Source of the DNA: Gracilaria gracilis | Lineage: Eukaryota; Rhodophyta; Florideophyceae; Gracilariales; Gracilariaceae | Direction: 5' to 3' | Assembly: GCA_030374805.1 (NCBI GenBank) | Contig: JARGSG010000037.1 | Location: 248,001-312,000, forward strand | DNA: 64,000 bases | Part shown: piece by piece, positions 10,742 through 20,782 of the stretch | Numbering within the stretch: the stretch's first letter is position 1 | How the letters are laid out: every line of letters begins with the position of its first letter | Made by a program: the position numbers and the translations under genes | Notes under the pieces: generated by a model | What the model saw: the letters and a program-made list of their open reading frames with translations, nothing else | What the model was told of the DNA's origin: nothing | Databases searched by the model: none

Positions 10742-10968
10742 CGAGATCTTTCTCACAGAACCCAAAGAGCTCTTGTAGGAGTTGAGAGGGCAAACAACAA
10801 TCAAACAGCAAGCAGTAGACTAAGGTAATTAAATACTTCACAATACCGATAACTCCCATCTTTCTTAGGACGCAACATACCAAGTAGCGTTATATGTACT
10901 TCACTCATCGGTTTAAACCGCTAGGCCAAACAAACCGGCTGTACACTAGCTAACTCTTGGGCAATGCA

Positions 10969-11733
10969 TTAGCGGGGGGCCTTAGGTTGGTCAGTTGTTT
11001 TCTCGTTACATGTTTCCAGTTGTTCTGATCTTGATTCTTGGGCTTCACCTGCAACTTCCTCCGTATTGGATGGAGGTGGCACTTTCGTTCTACTTTGAAT
11101 ATTTTCCATTTCCATTCTATCCATCATTACATCTTCCTCCTCCCATTGGTCACCAGGCGGATCATCACATCCCAAAAACTCATCAGGCGGAGCCTCTGCC
11201 GTGACTTCCCCACCACCTTCATTTGGTTGGGCACCGCTGTCAACAGCAGGAGTCGCTTCGAACTCGGCATTAACTTCACGAAACTCTGCCAGTCGAAGAT
11301 TAGCTAGCATCGGTCTAAGCGATCTGTTCGTGCCCAGTGCCTGTGATGCAAATATGAATTCCGAAAACGAATACTGTGGGGCAATCTGCTTTGCCCATTT
11401 GGACATGTTCCGCAACAAATCACCCAATGCTTTCGCCTCTCGTCCCTCTTTTGGTTTTCCGCGCGCCTTTGCTTTTCTTCCGATTCTGATGGCTTCTTGG
11501 AACGAAGCCTCTGAGAAATCTTCAACGGTGAGTTTCGGCATCAAGTGTGCAGCCCGTGGTTTCTTCTTCTGCGGCTCTGGCTGAGACAGGGCTGGGGCGG
11601 AGCGAGGAACGCCCGCTTGCAGTGTGGTAGCCTGGACAGGAATCATGCTGGGAGTTGAGAGAAGGAGGTGACTTTGACGAAGCTTAGGCAGGGTGATATG
11701 ATTCTGAGCATTACCCTTGTAGACCATCGACAT
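10969..11733 (-). CDS. TIPIN: TIPIN/Csm3/Swi3 fork-protection protein
   Basis: This 254-residue protein starts with MSMVYKG. Residues about 65-150 match the Swi3/Csm3/TIPIN domain: basic stretch, then PKLTVEDF, a helix leading to GRKAKARGK, then LGDLLRNMSKWAKQIAP and FSEFIFASQALG. In animals and yeast this protein pairs with Timeless/Tof1 to stabilise stalled replication forks and support checkpoint signalling in the nucleus. Here the domain sits in the N-terminal half and is followed by an acidic, probably disordered tail, as in TIPIN. The family assignment is by motif recognition only. The gene is convergent with the Asp/Lys gene (227 bp apart) and divergent from the membrane-protein gene. 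Confidence 0.7.
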   Translation of the reverse strand: MSMVYKGNAQNHITLPKLRQSHLLLSTPSMIPVQATTLQAGVPRSAPALSQPEPQKKKPRAAHLMPKLTVEDFSEASFQEAIRIGRKAKARGKPKEGREAKALGDLLRNMSKWAKQIAPQYSFSEFIFASQALGTNRSLRPMLANLRLAEFREVNAEFEATPAVDSGAQPNEGGGEVTAEAPPDEFLGCDDPPGDQWEEEDVMMDRMEMENIQSRTKVPPPSNTEEVAGEAQESRSEQLETCNEKTTDQPKAPR

Positions 11734-12026
11734 GTCGATAGTCGTTCACTTGAACTTGACCGATTCCTTTTTGGACTCACTGCTTCCCGCCAAATAACTG
11801 TTTCGCTTCATCTGTGATGGAATCTGTACCTTTCACAAATGGAAGGCGCCTTGGAAATCAAGCCATAGTGATGCAGATTGTGAGCCGTGCTCACCGGATC
11901 AACAAGTTCATGACCTGAGACATCTTCACTCGCGGGGACAAACCGGGCCGTCGAAGCTGGACTGTTCTTCTTGTTTTGCTTGGTTCTCGCGCTCAGCGCT
12001 CTTCTTCCTCCCCCTTGGTACGCACA
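11734..12026. promoter_or_regulatory. Shared divergent promoter region
   Basis: The 293 bp between the TIPIN-like ATG (-) and the membrane-protein ATG (+) must hold both promoters and both leaders. No TATA-like or other defined element was recognised. Confidence 0.4.
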
Positions 12027-13763
12027 ATGCGAACCGGTTTTATACATCCATTCTCAAATCCCAGGCTGCGTACTTCTCGAAAGCGTCCTCGTGCAACATG
12101 CTGCACAGCTTCGAATGCATCTCGGTCAGACGAAGTACCCAAATTCTCGTCGAGATTCGGCCCACCTCCCGTACCAGAGTCAATCAAGCGCTTGGATGTG
12201 CTCGAGTTTCAACGTAGACAAGAATCAACGCCGAATCCTTCTCTACCACCTGAAGTACTGCAATCTCTTTTGGATAAGTACCCGCGCATAAAGAAGTTCC
12301 ATGAAGCCATGCAAGAAGAAATGCGCCGAGATGATTATGACCCCAATGATTATCGGGTCTATTCTTGGGCTTATAACTATCTCCGGCCTCGGGGTATGGG
12401 ACGTCCTTTACAAGCTCTTATTGCGTTTTTAGTGTCCTATGCGACCGTCAAGCTGGTTCAGTATGTCAGAAGTCGGGTGTCACAGGTTACAGTGATGAAC
12501 GCTCTCGTATCTGTGGACACTTTCTCTACAGCTGTGTTTGCTGGAATTGTGCCGGTATTACTATGTTTGTGGGCTTTGTACAGAGCCCATCACGATGGTG
12601 TCCATACCGATGGTGTACGGCGTTCGCTTGTGATGTTCTGCCTCACTTCAATAGCGCTTCCGGCAGTTTGGGCGATGGCAGCTACATCGAATGTTGGTCC
12701 GGCACTTGTTTGTTCCACATGGGTGCGATGCATGCTCTTCTTTCCAATACTGGGTTGGATAGACATACGAAGAGAAGCCAGCATCGGGAGCGCTCAATTA
12801 GCAAAGGTGTACAGAATGTGGAGACTGCTGGCGACTGCTACTGTCCTTTGTTTCGGTAGCTTGCTGCGAGTGTTGAGTTTATTGGTGCCGCACGAGCTTC
12901 CAAGCACAGTTTTTGGACGGCGAGCGAATGCTTTGAGGGTTGCGCTAGGGAAAAGGTTTCCGGTGGCATGTTCGCTGTGTAATGATCCACGAGGGTTATT
13001 CCTGTTGGGGGGCTTGGTTGTAACGGGGTTGGTCGCGTACTCGATATACCTACTCATTTTTGTTACAGACTGCGGGCGAATCAACTGTCATCGAGAGTGT
13101 GAGTCTGTGCTAACGTCCTTCTGCGTAAAGAAGGGAATATATCAACCAAATCATCATCCAGACGAAATCAAAAGCTCTCTCGCTGCACCGAACCCAGATG
13201 TATCATTTCGTGCTTCACCCCCGATGATGCTGCGCCCAGATGAGGATCAGTTAGCCACTAACGTAGGTGTGATGGCTTACAAAGACATGCCGGTTTTCGC
13301 GTACTTGGATAGGGAACAGGAGATTATGAAGCAGACGGGGGTCACAGAATGGCTCAAGCATCGCGCCAAGCAAATCCCAGCACATTCAGAAGAGGAGAAG
13401 GAAGAACGGGACGAGAAAGCTCTTCTTTCATGGGCAAGACCTCTGGAACCTGAAGAAGAGAAGCTTTCGATTGAGGACTATTTCGCCACGGTAGAGGATG
13501 ATGAGTACTTTTACGACCCAACGACTGGAAACTGGCTGTTTGTGGACGGTGCCAAAGGACGCGAAGATGGTGAGGGTGGCGCCAAGGACAATGCACAGAA
13601 TGGATGGGACTTGAATGCGGACGATGATGAAACGTTAGACATTCCGGCCGAATGGGAGCCTATGATTCAGAGGATGCTGGACAGCAACAACCGAGTGCGC
13701 GACGGCAAGGTAGAATCGCAGGATGATGAGGACTCTGGATCTCCGCCTACTGTGTATGTGTAA
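12027..13763 (+). CDS. Multi-pass membrane protein, plastid-type leader
   Basis: The first ATG in the frame is at 12027, giving 578 residues; the open frame extends further upstream without ATG. The first ~40 residues are rich in Arg, Ser and Thr and poor in acidic residues, like a plastid transit peptide. A soluble stretch (VPESIKRLDVL to about residue 120) is followed by five or six hydrophobic segments: about 127-148, 160-182, 196-216, 218-240, 258-284 and 325-348. The last ~200 residues are soluble and very acidic (SEEEKEERDEK, EPEEEKLSIEDY, DDDETLDIPAEW). I do not recognise the family. A plastid envelope or thylakoid protein with a stromal tail is the simplest reading; this is inference. 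Confidence 0.65.
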   Translation: MRTGFIHPFSNPRLRTSRKRPRATCCTASNASRSDEVPKFSSRFGPPPVPESIKRLDVLEFQRRQESTPNPSLPPEVLQSLLDKYPRIKKFHEAMQEEMRRDDYDPNDYRVYSWAYNYLRPRGMGRPLQALIAFLVSYATVKLVQYVRSRVSQVTVMNALVSVDTFSTAVFAGIVPVLLCLWALYRAHHDGVHTDGVRRSLVMFCLTSIALPAVWAMAATSNVGPALVCSTWVRCMLFFPILGWIDIRREASIGSAQLAKVYRMWRLLATATVLCFGSLLRVLSLLVPHELPSTVFGRRANALRVALGKRFPVACSLCNDPRGLFLLGGLVVTGLVAYSIYLLIFVTDCGRINCHRECESVLTSFCVKKGIYQPNHHPDEIKSSLAAPNPDVSFRASPPMMLRPDEDQLATNVGVMAYKDMPVFAYLDREQEIMKQTGVTEWLKHRAKQIPAHSEEEKEERDEKALLSWARPLEPEEEKLSIEDYFATVEDDEYFYDPTTGNWLFVDGAKGREDGEGGAKDNAQNGWDLNADDDETLDIPAEWEPMIQRMLDSNNRVRDGKVESQDDEDSGSPPTVYV

Positions 13764-14871
13764 GTGATGCGGGTTGAGTGGGCTCGTCACGAAAAACAAT
13801 TTCGCGGAGACTTGTGTTTGTGGGCGCCAGATGCAGAGTGTTTTACTACGTAGGGGCCAGAGGGGCTGAGCTTTCATCAACAGTATCTACGCGTGTGGGG
13901 TTTGCTGGTGGCGATCGGCTAAAAAACACGATGCTACAATAAAGCAATGCAGAGTGGTTCTGTTTTCGAAATGTCGCTCTTCGTGGCGATGCGGGTCGCC
14001 TCAAGCTGTCTGACATGCAGATGATGCCATGGGCCACGGAGATGACGTTCCGTAGAACATGGTCATGTTTACTTGATCTTAGGGAGAGAGCAGGTGCAAT
14101 GACATGCAAAGAGATGGTATGCGATCCGGACCACAAGGCAGCCTGTATCACACAAGACAAGCAAGAAAAGAAGAGTGAGCGGGTAAGATTGGGGGAACAG
14201 GGCAGCTGCGCGAACGCAAGCTGGCCCAGGGTCATAAATTAAGCGCCCAAAGCCACCGTTGCGGTAACCTTGTGAACGTCAAGCTCCCTGCCAAAAGCAA
14301 GTCCGCGAGGGACCGTGGCGTGCAATGGGTGCTCTCGATCCAGCCCACGCCTCCATCTTGAATCGGCAGTGAGCGGCGCCAGGTAAGTATGACCAGACTC
14401 TCGCTGGGTGCCACTCCCGACCAAGGCCGTCCCTTTTTATAGTGCCCAGAGGCGCTAGCCACACGGCCAAACGAGTGCTTCTCCGCCAAAATAAATAGGG
14501 GAAAACCGAAAAAGTTGGGGAATGTTTTGTGTGAATGAATGAAGTTTGGAGGCTCCAACCCACACACGTGTGCGGCGCGGCCTTTCTCGGGTCGTTTGCC
14601 TTGTTGTTCAACGCCACCATTTTGTGCGTGCAGCGCACGAAGGTAAGAACGCTCCTCTCGTCGCCAAAGCCGCAGCCGCCCAAGTCCCAGCGAGCACCTC
14701 GACCTCGCGATAACCCACCACCAAGCCGTCCTCAAAAACTTGTGCATTCGTTCCTTGTCTCTCCCCGAGCAAACCATAGCGCCACAGAAGGCCTCCCTCA
14801 GCCCGGTCGCCGCACCCGCCACGCTGAACGCCACCAACCAGCCGCCGTCGCGCGCCGCGCGCCCCGCCAAG
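13764..14871. other. Intergenic with possible 5' UTR intron
   Basis: Long open frames here on both strands lack ATG starts and family signals. A perfect donor (CAG|GTAAGTAT) lies at 14383. A pyrimidine-rich acceptor (CCTCCCTCAG) ends at 14801, 70 bp before the MED27-like ATG. A second donor-like site (AAG|GTAAGA) is near 14643. A leader intron of about 420 bp is plausible. Confidence 0.4.
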
Positions 14872-15876
14872 ATGGCGAGCAGCAACAGCAACTACGCGCG
14901 CATCGTCACCAGCATCGAGAAAGTGCGTCAGGAAATCACTCTGTTCCGCGCGCAGCTCACGCACATTCTGTCGGCCAACCCCACGCCCGCCACGCGCAGC
15001 GCGGCGCGAGAGCTCTTCAACCACATCAAGGCGAACGAGGCGCTGCTGGAGAAGGCCGACGCCAAGGTGCAGCGGCTGCGACTGGCGGGCAGACTTGTGT
15101 CACGACCTACCGTGCCGGTGCCTGCTTCGAAGCGCGCGAAGAGAGCGCTGTCTGTGCTCAGTGCGGCCGACGCTGACTTGAGGGACGCTCGCTCGGTTAG
15201 GAGGAAGACGGTGCGCCCAAAGTATCTCACGCTGGCGGGGAAGAAGCCTGCCACTCCGATCAGAGAGGAGGAACTTGCTGCGCTGTTTAAACGCGCCTCG
15301 CAAACGGCGTCTGCCAATCTCGTTATGCTCAAGAACGGCGGTGTGATGTTCGACTGGCGACATATTTTCAGCGCGTATATCTGGTTCAAGGATGTATCTC
15401 CGCCCAGTGATGCCAAGCCGAAGGCGGATGGTAAACCAGCGGGCTACGTCGTGCCGGAGCATATCGCGTGCTTTCGAACGGATGAAGCGGGCGCTGGACG
15501 CTGGTCTCGTAGTGTGCATGCTGTGTTTAACGTCATGACCGAGCGTGCACAAGCGGCTATTCGCTACTTTATGGCTCGGGAAGACACTGGCGAAGAGGCG
15601 TTTATTGAGCTGATTCTGTGGCTTGTCAAACATAACGACATGTTTAGCGCAAAGTGTGATGAAAGGCGACTTGCGTTTGATGCTTCCAGAGGAATCTTTT
15701 TGCCACCTTGCGTACATCCGTTTGATGGCTCGGGGCCGGCGAGGTTTACCAGAGGTACTATTCCGGTCAGAAGTACATCTGCGCCGCAGAATACGAGAGC
15801 GTCGCAGAGTGCGCAACAGGGAAGAGGCCAGATGTCTGCGGCTGTTCATGCGTCGCAAATGGCCAGAAGAGTGTAA
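14872..15876 (+). CDS. MED27: Mediator subunit 27-like protein
   Basis: The ATG at 14872 has a good context (AAGATGG). The frame upstream has no ATG, so this start gives 334 residues. The N-terminal ~75 residues form a helical coiled coil (IEKVRQEITLFRAQL). The C-terminal half has the MED27 layout: a helix after REEELAALFKRA, a FDWRHIF strand region, WSRSVHAVFNVMTERA, then an ELILWLVKHNDMFS helix, CDERRL and LPPCV. In the family a CxxC zinc site lies at the C-terminus; here it reads C-D-E-R, so the site looks altered. MED27 belongs to the tail or upper-tail part of Mediator, linking activators to RNA polymerase II. The Ala/Gln-rich end is unconserved. Assignment by motif pattern only. Confidence 0.7.
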   Translation: MASSNSNYARIVTSIEKVRQEITLFRAQLTHILSANPTPATRSAARELFNHIKANEALLEKADAKVQRLRLAGRLVSRPTVPVPASKRAKRALSVLSAADADLRDARSVRRKTVRPKYLTLAGKKPATPIREEELAALFKRASQTASANLVMLKNGGVMFDWRHIFSAYIWFKDVSPPSDAKPKADGKPAGYVVPEHIACFRTDEAGAGRWSRSVHAVFNVMTERAQAAIRYFMAREDTGEEAFIELILWLVKHNDMFSAKCDERRLAFDASRGIFLPPCVHPFDGSGPARFTRGTIPVRSTSAPQNTRASQSAQQGRGQMSAAVHASQMARRV

Positions 15877-16265
15877 AAGTAAGTGCGTGGAATCCGTGTC
15901 CTCTAGATACCGGTAGCCAAGCATGGCGTAGTGCTTGTGGCTGTTTCTCAACGACTGTAAGGCCATCGTGCGACCTGGTTCTGAAGATGGTGAATTGTTA
16001 ACCGCACTGGCGTTAACAAGTATAGCATTGAACGGAGGGAGTTGAGTGGCATTCTTGCACCAATGTACAGATAAATAGTGCGAGATTGTTGTGTGCAACA
16101 GGCAGTGTGCTTGGCAAGCATTGGTTGCGAAGACAGGTATGGGATGTGCTTTTATGTATCTACGAAGGTACCAACGGTACTACCAAGGGTACACGGATGC
16201 ACTTGTAAGCACAAGGTGTTGATAAAAAGGGCCAAAGCGGAGGTGTAGGACAGCAGAAGGACTGA
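15877..16265. other. Gap between convergent genes
   Basis: Short region with the 3' untranslated regions of the MED27-like gene and the aldo/keto reductase. Nothing else is seen. Confidence 0.5.
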
Positions 16266-17432
16266 TCAGGCCAACACGGCAGCATCCTTGTCCTCGTTGT
16301 GAATGAGATCTATACGACGTAGCACATTTTCGCTGAGAGTAATCTCGAAGGCATCAATGTTTTCCTTGAGGTTCTCTATGGAGGTAGCACCAATAATGGA
16401 AGACGGAATATACCACCTGCTCTTGCAAAAAGCCTGCGCCAATGTGGCGAGCGACATGTTGCATTCCTTTGCCAGCGCTGCGTACTTTTCAGTAGCACGA
16501 ACGGAATGGGGGTGAATGTACCTGGACATGAAGCCGGGGAACTTGACCAATCTAAAATCATCAAGCGATGCATCGATGGGCTTCGATTCGGCGTCCAGCT
16601 TGTTGAGGTACTTTCCGGACAGCGCACCGCCGGCAAGAATGGACCACGGCAGCAGGCCGATGTTGAAATTGGACGGTGAACAGGCTTCGGCGAGCTCGGA
16701 TTCGAAGCGCCTGTCCAGCAAACAGAAGGAGTTTTGTATGGTTGCCGGGCGGGGAATGCCCATCTGATCGGCCATGTTGACAAACTGACAGACGCCGAAG
16801 GTGGTCTCGTTGGACAAGCCCCAGGCACGAATCTTGCCAGAGTCCAAGAGCTTCTTGATGGCGGTGAGGATGTGGCGGAATTCGATGGCCGTTCTCTCCT
16901 GCGCCGGGTGGTAGGTGCGATGACACCACAACGGAACGTAGCGATCCGGCCAATGCAACTGATAAAGATCAATGTAATCGGTGTTGAGGCGCCTCAAACT
17001 AGCGTCGCACGCGGCGAGAATGGAGTGCTCATCATGGCGAGACGGCGGGTACGGCGCGGCAGCAGGCGGCTCTGAGCGGTGAGCGGCGACCTTGGAGGAC
17101 GGAATGTAGCCCGAAACCTTGGTAGCCAGCACGACGTGGGCGCGCTTGTGCGGGAAGTTTGCAAAGTAGCGGCCGATGATGGCCTCGGTGGCGCCGGGCT
17201 GCCAGCCCGGGGCGGAGGCCGGCACGGGGTAGCCCTCGGCGGTGTCGATGAAGTTGATGCCGCGCGCCAGCGCGTAGTCGATCTGCTGGTGCGCTTGCTG
17301 CTCGCTGTTCTGCAGCGCCCACGTCATGGAGCCCAGACACACGGGCGACACGCGCAGCGGCGAGGAGCCCAGCGCTACGCGCTGCGAGCACACCGTCATG
17401 GCGAACGCGTACGCGCCTCGCACCGAGCTCAT
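16266..17432 (-). CDS. Aldo/keto reductase, Tas-like
   Basis: This 388-residue protein covers the whole aldo/keto reductase barrel. It would reduce carbonyls with NADPH. The catalytic tetrad is complete: Asp63 (FIDTAE), Tyr68 (GYP), Lys105 (ATKVSG) and His160 (LHWPD). The insert before the Lys (PGWQPGATEAIIGR) and the loop after LHWPDRYVPLW are typical of the Tas/YghZ-type branch found in bacteria and many algae. The later motifs GLSNET, PWSILAGG-LSGKY and SSIIGA follow in the right order. A start at Met12 would remove a short leader and is equally possible; no clear transit peptide is seen, so it may be cytosolic. The gene is head to head with the KA1-like gene. Confidence 0.9.
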   Translation of the reverse strand: MSSVRGAYAFAMTVCSQRVALGSSPLRVSPVCLGSMTWALQNSEQQAHQQIDYALARGINFIDTAEGYPVPASAPGWQPGATEAIIGRYFANFPHKRAHVVLATKVSGYIPSSKVAAHRSEPPAAAPYPPSRHDEHSILAACDASLRRLNTDYIDLYQLHWPDRYVPLWCHRTYHPAQERTAIEFRHILTAIKKLLDSGKIRAWGLSNETTFGVCQFVNMADQMGIPRPATIQNSFCLLDRRFESELAEACSPSNFNIGLLPWSILAGGALSGKYLNKLDAESKPIDASLDDFRLVKFPGFMSRYIHPHSVRATEKYAALAKECNMSLATLAQAFCKSRWYIPSSIIGATSIENLKENIDAFEITLSENVLRRIDLIHNEDKDAAVLA

Positions 17433-17728
17433 GCGCGCTGCGTATCTATCTACGAGAGAGATCGCGCGCGGCGCGGCGCCTCATGAGTCTTCACTCATCA
17501 CTCATCAATCATCACTGCGTGGCAGTGCAATTAGCACATGGCAATTACGCACGGCGGCGCGTAATTGAATTGATTGGCAGTTGTTGCGGCTTGCGCGCGG
17601 CGCGCGGCGCACGTGCGCGCGCGCGTTCGGTATGGAATCCATAGCTACAGTAGATATGTAAAGCGGCGCGCGCGGCGCGGCCGGCTCGACGCCGCGCGCG
17701 CGCCATCACCGCGCGCGCGTCTGCTGCG
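17433..17728. promoter_or_regulatory. GC-rich shared divergent promoter region
   Basis: The 296 bp between the reductase ATG and the KA1-like ATG are rich in GCGC and CpG, with a short TCATCACTCATCA-type repeat at about 17492-17516. It should serve both genes. No TATA box was recognised. Confidence 0.4.
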
Positions 17729-18460
17729 ATGGGCGCGTCGCCGCCGGAGATGCGCATCGACGTCGCGCCGGACGGCCACGTGCAGCTGGCCGTGTCGCTG
17801 TCGCACACCTTCGACCCCGCGCTCGTGGCCGGCGTCGTCGCCGCCGTGCGCCACGGCATCGTGCACGCCTCCCCCGCCCCGCCCGCATCCGCATCCGCCC
17901 CGCCCCCGCCCCCGCCCCCGCCACCGCCGCCGCCGCCGCGCCAGCTGTCGGTGCGCGAGCGCGCGCGCCGGATTGACGCCGGTGCCACGCGCGAGTTTGC
18001 GTCGTCGCCCGCGCTCGCGCTCGCGCGCGCGCAGCGCCACGCGCGCAGCCGCGGCGCGCCGCCGCTGCAGCCGCAGCCGCCGCCGCAGCCGCAGCCGCCG
18101 CCGCAGCCGCAGCCGCAGCCGCCGCCGCAGCGCCGCCTTAGCGCGCGCACCAACTCCGTGCCGGCGCGCGCGCCGCAGCCGCGGCCGGCGTGCGGCGGCG
18201 AGTGCCGCGACGCGCGCCAGCGACCGCCGGCGTCGCTGCCGAGCAGCCGCTCGCTGTCGGACCTGACGGACGACTCGGCGCGCCCGTCGCCGCGCCGCGT
18301 CGCGCCGCCGCCCGTGGAGGACGGCGTGGCCGTCGTGCCTTCATCGCCGTACGTGCGCGCCGACACGTTTGGCGACGAGTCGGGCGACGACGAGCACCCC
18401 CTTGATGATGACCACCACCGCCACGATCACTTGGTCGTCGTCGACGACGACGACGACGGC

Positions 18461-18494
<34 letters not shown>

Positions 18495-19129
18495 AGCACG
18501 ACGCGTGGCACTCTGTGGAGTATGTGGCCACGGACGAGTACGAGCGGCAGGTGCAGCGTGCGCGCCTTACCGGCCGCCGCGAGCAGCTGTGGGAGGGCGG
18601 CGCGCGTGGCGTGCCGCTACGCCCCAACGCGTGGCGGCTGTTGGCGTCGTTCGCGTCGCTCAGGGTCAAGCGCGCGCCGTTTGACGGCGCCATGCACCCT
18701 ACGCTGGCGAGCGGCGCGCCGAGTGGTGGCGCCGCGCGCGCGAGGCCAAGGGGCAGGGGCAGGACGTTGTTTTCCAGGGGCAAGGAGGCGCGCGTGGGCG
18801 ACTGGATGGAGTTCTCGTCGGCGCTGGACGTGGAACGCATGCTGGGCGAGGTGGCGAACGTCATCAAGTCGCTGGAGTACGAGGTGTGGAGGAGGGCGGG
18901 CGAGAATAAGCTACGCTGTATCAGACGCATCTCCGAGTCTCATCACATGCATGTGGTGGTGGTGGTCGGCTGCATCGCCGTGCCGCGCAAGAGCCTCAGC
19001 GTGGTGCGACTCAGACGCGCAAAGGGCGACCGCAACCGCACGGAGCTGTGGCGCTTCCAGGTGCTGTTCAGGGAACTCGTGCACCGACTGCGCGCCAGCG
19101 GCGTGGACGTGCGTGGCGAACAGTCGTGA
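17729..19129 (+). CDS. Low-complexity protein with KA1-like C-terminus
   Basis: This 466-residue protein starts at an ATG. After ~45 ordered residues come a poly-Pro run (about 58-69), Pro-Gln repeats (about 112-132), Arg/Ser-rich stretches and a His/Asp-rich acidic block (about 220-258). The last ~115 residues look folded. A helix (LDVERMLGEVANVIKSL) is followed by strands and then LSVVRLRRAKGDRNRTELWRF-type sequence ending in a helix, which is the pattern of the KA1 domain of MARK, BRSK and SNF1-type kinases. KA1 binds acidic lipids or restrains the kinase. No kinase domain is present here, and none is seen nearby. The base composition is very GC- and CpG-rich compared with neighbours. The KA1 call is inference from pattern. 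Confidence 0.6.
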
Positions 19130-20782
19130 GTGCCGTAATAAAGTGTATGTTGTGATGCCCAACCCACAGCGCCAGTCAGCATCTACGTACGTGCGTCGCT
19201 CCACGCCGTCGTGCGCGCGCCCTCCGCCCTCCGCCCTCCGCTCAGTGCTGTTCTGCTGTCCACATGCGCTGGCGCGCCAATTTTGGTGCGGCGAGTCGAA
19301 CTTGTTCACCATCCTCGTGGAGCAATCGTCACGCTGGTGAGTGCGTTGTGTGCGGCTGCTTACCTTTACGAAAAAAGTGCTCCTTCATATGAAAAACTGG
19401 TTCATCTCCACGCACACTCATCGTCAGTGTGTGCGCCGCCATCTCTCCCCCACACCCGAGACTGCCGTTGACGACGCAAAGCGCAGTTTTATATCGCCGC
19501 CACGCCCATAAACACTCACCGTCTGCTCACGTGTGCCAGCGCATCCCGGTAGGGCATGTCCCCCCCCCTTCTGTTTTGAAACGAGCAATCAGCGAGTCTC
19601 TCTCGAGAGAGAGTGCTCGTGTTACAAACAACGCTCATACACTGGTGTTGTTGCTGCGCTTGTTGTGTGCTCGTCGCCTCTGGTTGGTTGTTCAAGTCCC
19701 GACTCGTTGTTTCACGTCTACAGAGCTCGAGTGAGCACTTGTTGCGTTCGAAAAGGTTGTGGCTTCGCTCCAAGTGGCTTGCCAACGTGCCCACAACGCC
19801 TTGTCACTCGCCCAAGAAACGCGCTCCATTTCACGAGTCGTGGCCACAACAAGTGCGCCATTCTTCGTCGCCCATATGTTGTTATTGTCGTGTACGTTTC
19901 CGTCGTGCTCATCTCCAAACAAGCAAACCGCCGCAACTGTCTGCGTTTAGCGCCTTATTCCACCAAGTCCAACGCTTGTACTTTTTGGCGCTTGCCTCCT
20001 GCACTCGTCCACCTCAATGCCCCGCAGTGCATGCGTCCGCCGCTGCCGCTGCGCGTGCGGAGAAGCACGTGCTATTGCATCCGCCAACCGCATTACTCCA
20101 ACGAACAAAATGTTTGGCTACAGAAACACATTCACAGTCGCGATAAGCAGTTGCAACGCTTGCGCCTTCTCCAGTGTGGCAGCAACCATTCACAACGCTT
20201 CACCTGTGCGCGCACTACCTTCGTATCAACGCGAGCAAGCCGTCGTTCTTGCTTACGGAAAGAGCAGGCAGTAAACCCTGACCAGTGCCAACATTCGCTC
20301 ACATGATCGTCTCGCGAGAGACTGCGCACATTGCATCCAACTCCACCTGTCGCTTATATTTGATTCCATCCTTCACTTTTTACAGTGCTGTTGGTATCCA
20401 ATACCGCACTGTACCGCCTTGATTCTTCAACTTGCGCCTTGCCATCAGTTGCACTAAAATTTACCCGTCGTCGTCGTCGTCGTCGTCCTTTTGACAACCA
20501 TCACTTCGGCTGCACACCCTGCCACTACAAAAGCGCCAAATACACCAATACGTTCTTCCTCACCGAGCTTTCCTTTAACTTGGCCATCCAAAACAAAACT
20601 GAAAACCATGATTCGTAATGTAAAATTCCTGGTACGAGTTGTAATCAATCTCATTCCAATCGTTGCGCCAATGTGTTGAACAAGGTCAACTACCTTTTCA
20701 ACATGTCGTTTAGACTCCTAAACTTGCTTCAACCACTTTAGATGCTTCTAATACGCTAAATACAACCACTAAACGATCTTGA
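19130..20782. other. Intergenic, no gene seen
   Basis: Long Ser/Arg/His-rich open frames on both strands look like products of base composition rather than genes. A 16-bp perfect palindrome of alternating TC and GA lies at 19597-19612. A small (GTC)n-like tract is near 20467-20486. The first exon of the next gene probably lies in the last 200 bp. Confidence 0.4.

Noticed and set aside
14232-14891. 219-codon minus-strand frame upstream of the MED27-like gene
   Set aside because: It overlaps the likely promoter and leader of that gene and has no protein-like pattern or family match.
17545-18366. 273-codon minus-strand frame in the GC-rich gene
   Set aside because: Composition-driven Ala/Arg/Gly frame opposite the KA1-like gene; stops are rare at this GC content.
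19533-20306. 257-codon plus-strand frame
   Set aside because: Starts without ATG, with Cys/Arg/His-rich random composition; several frames are open at once.
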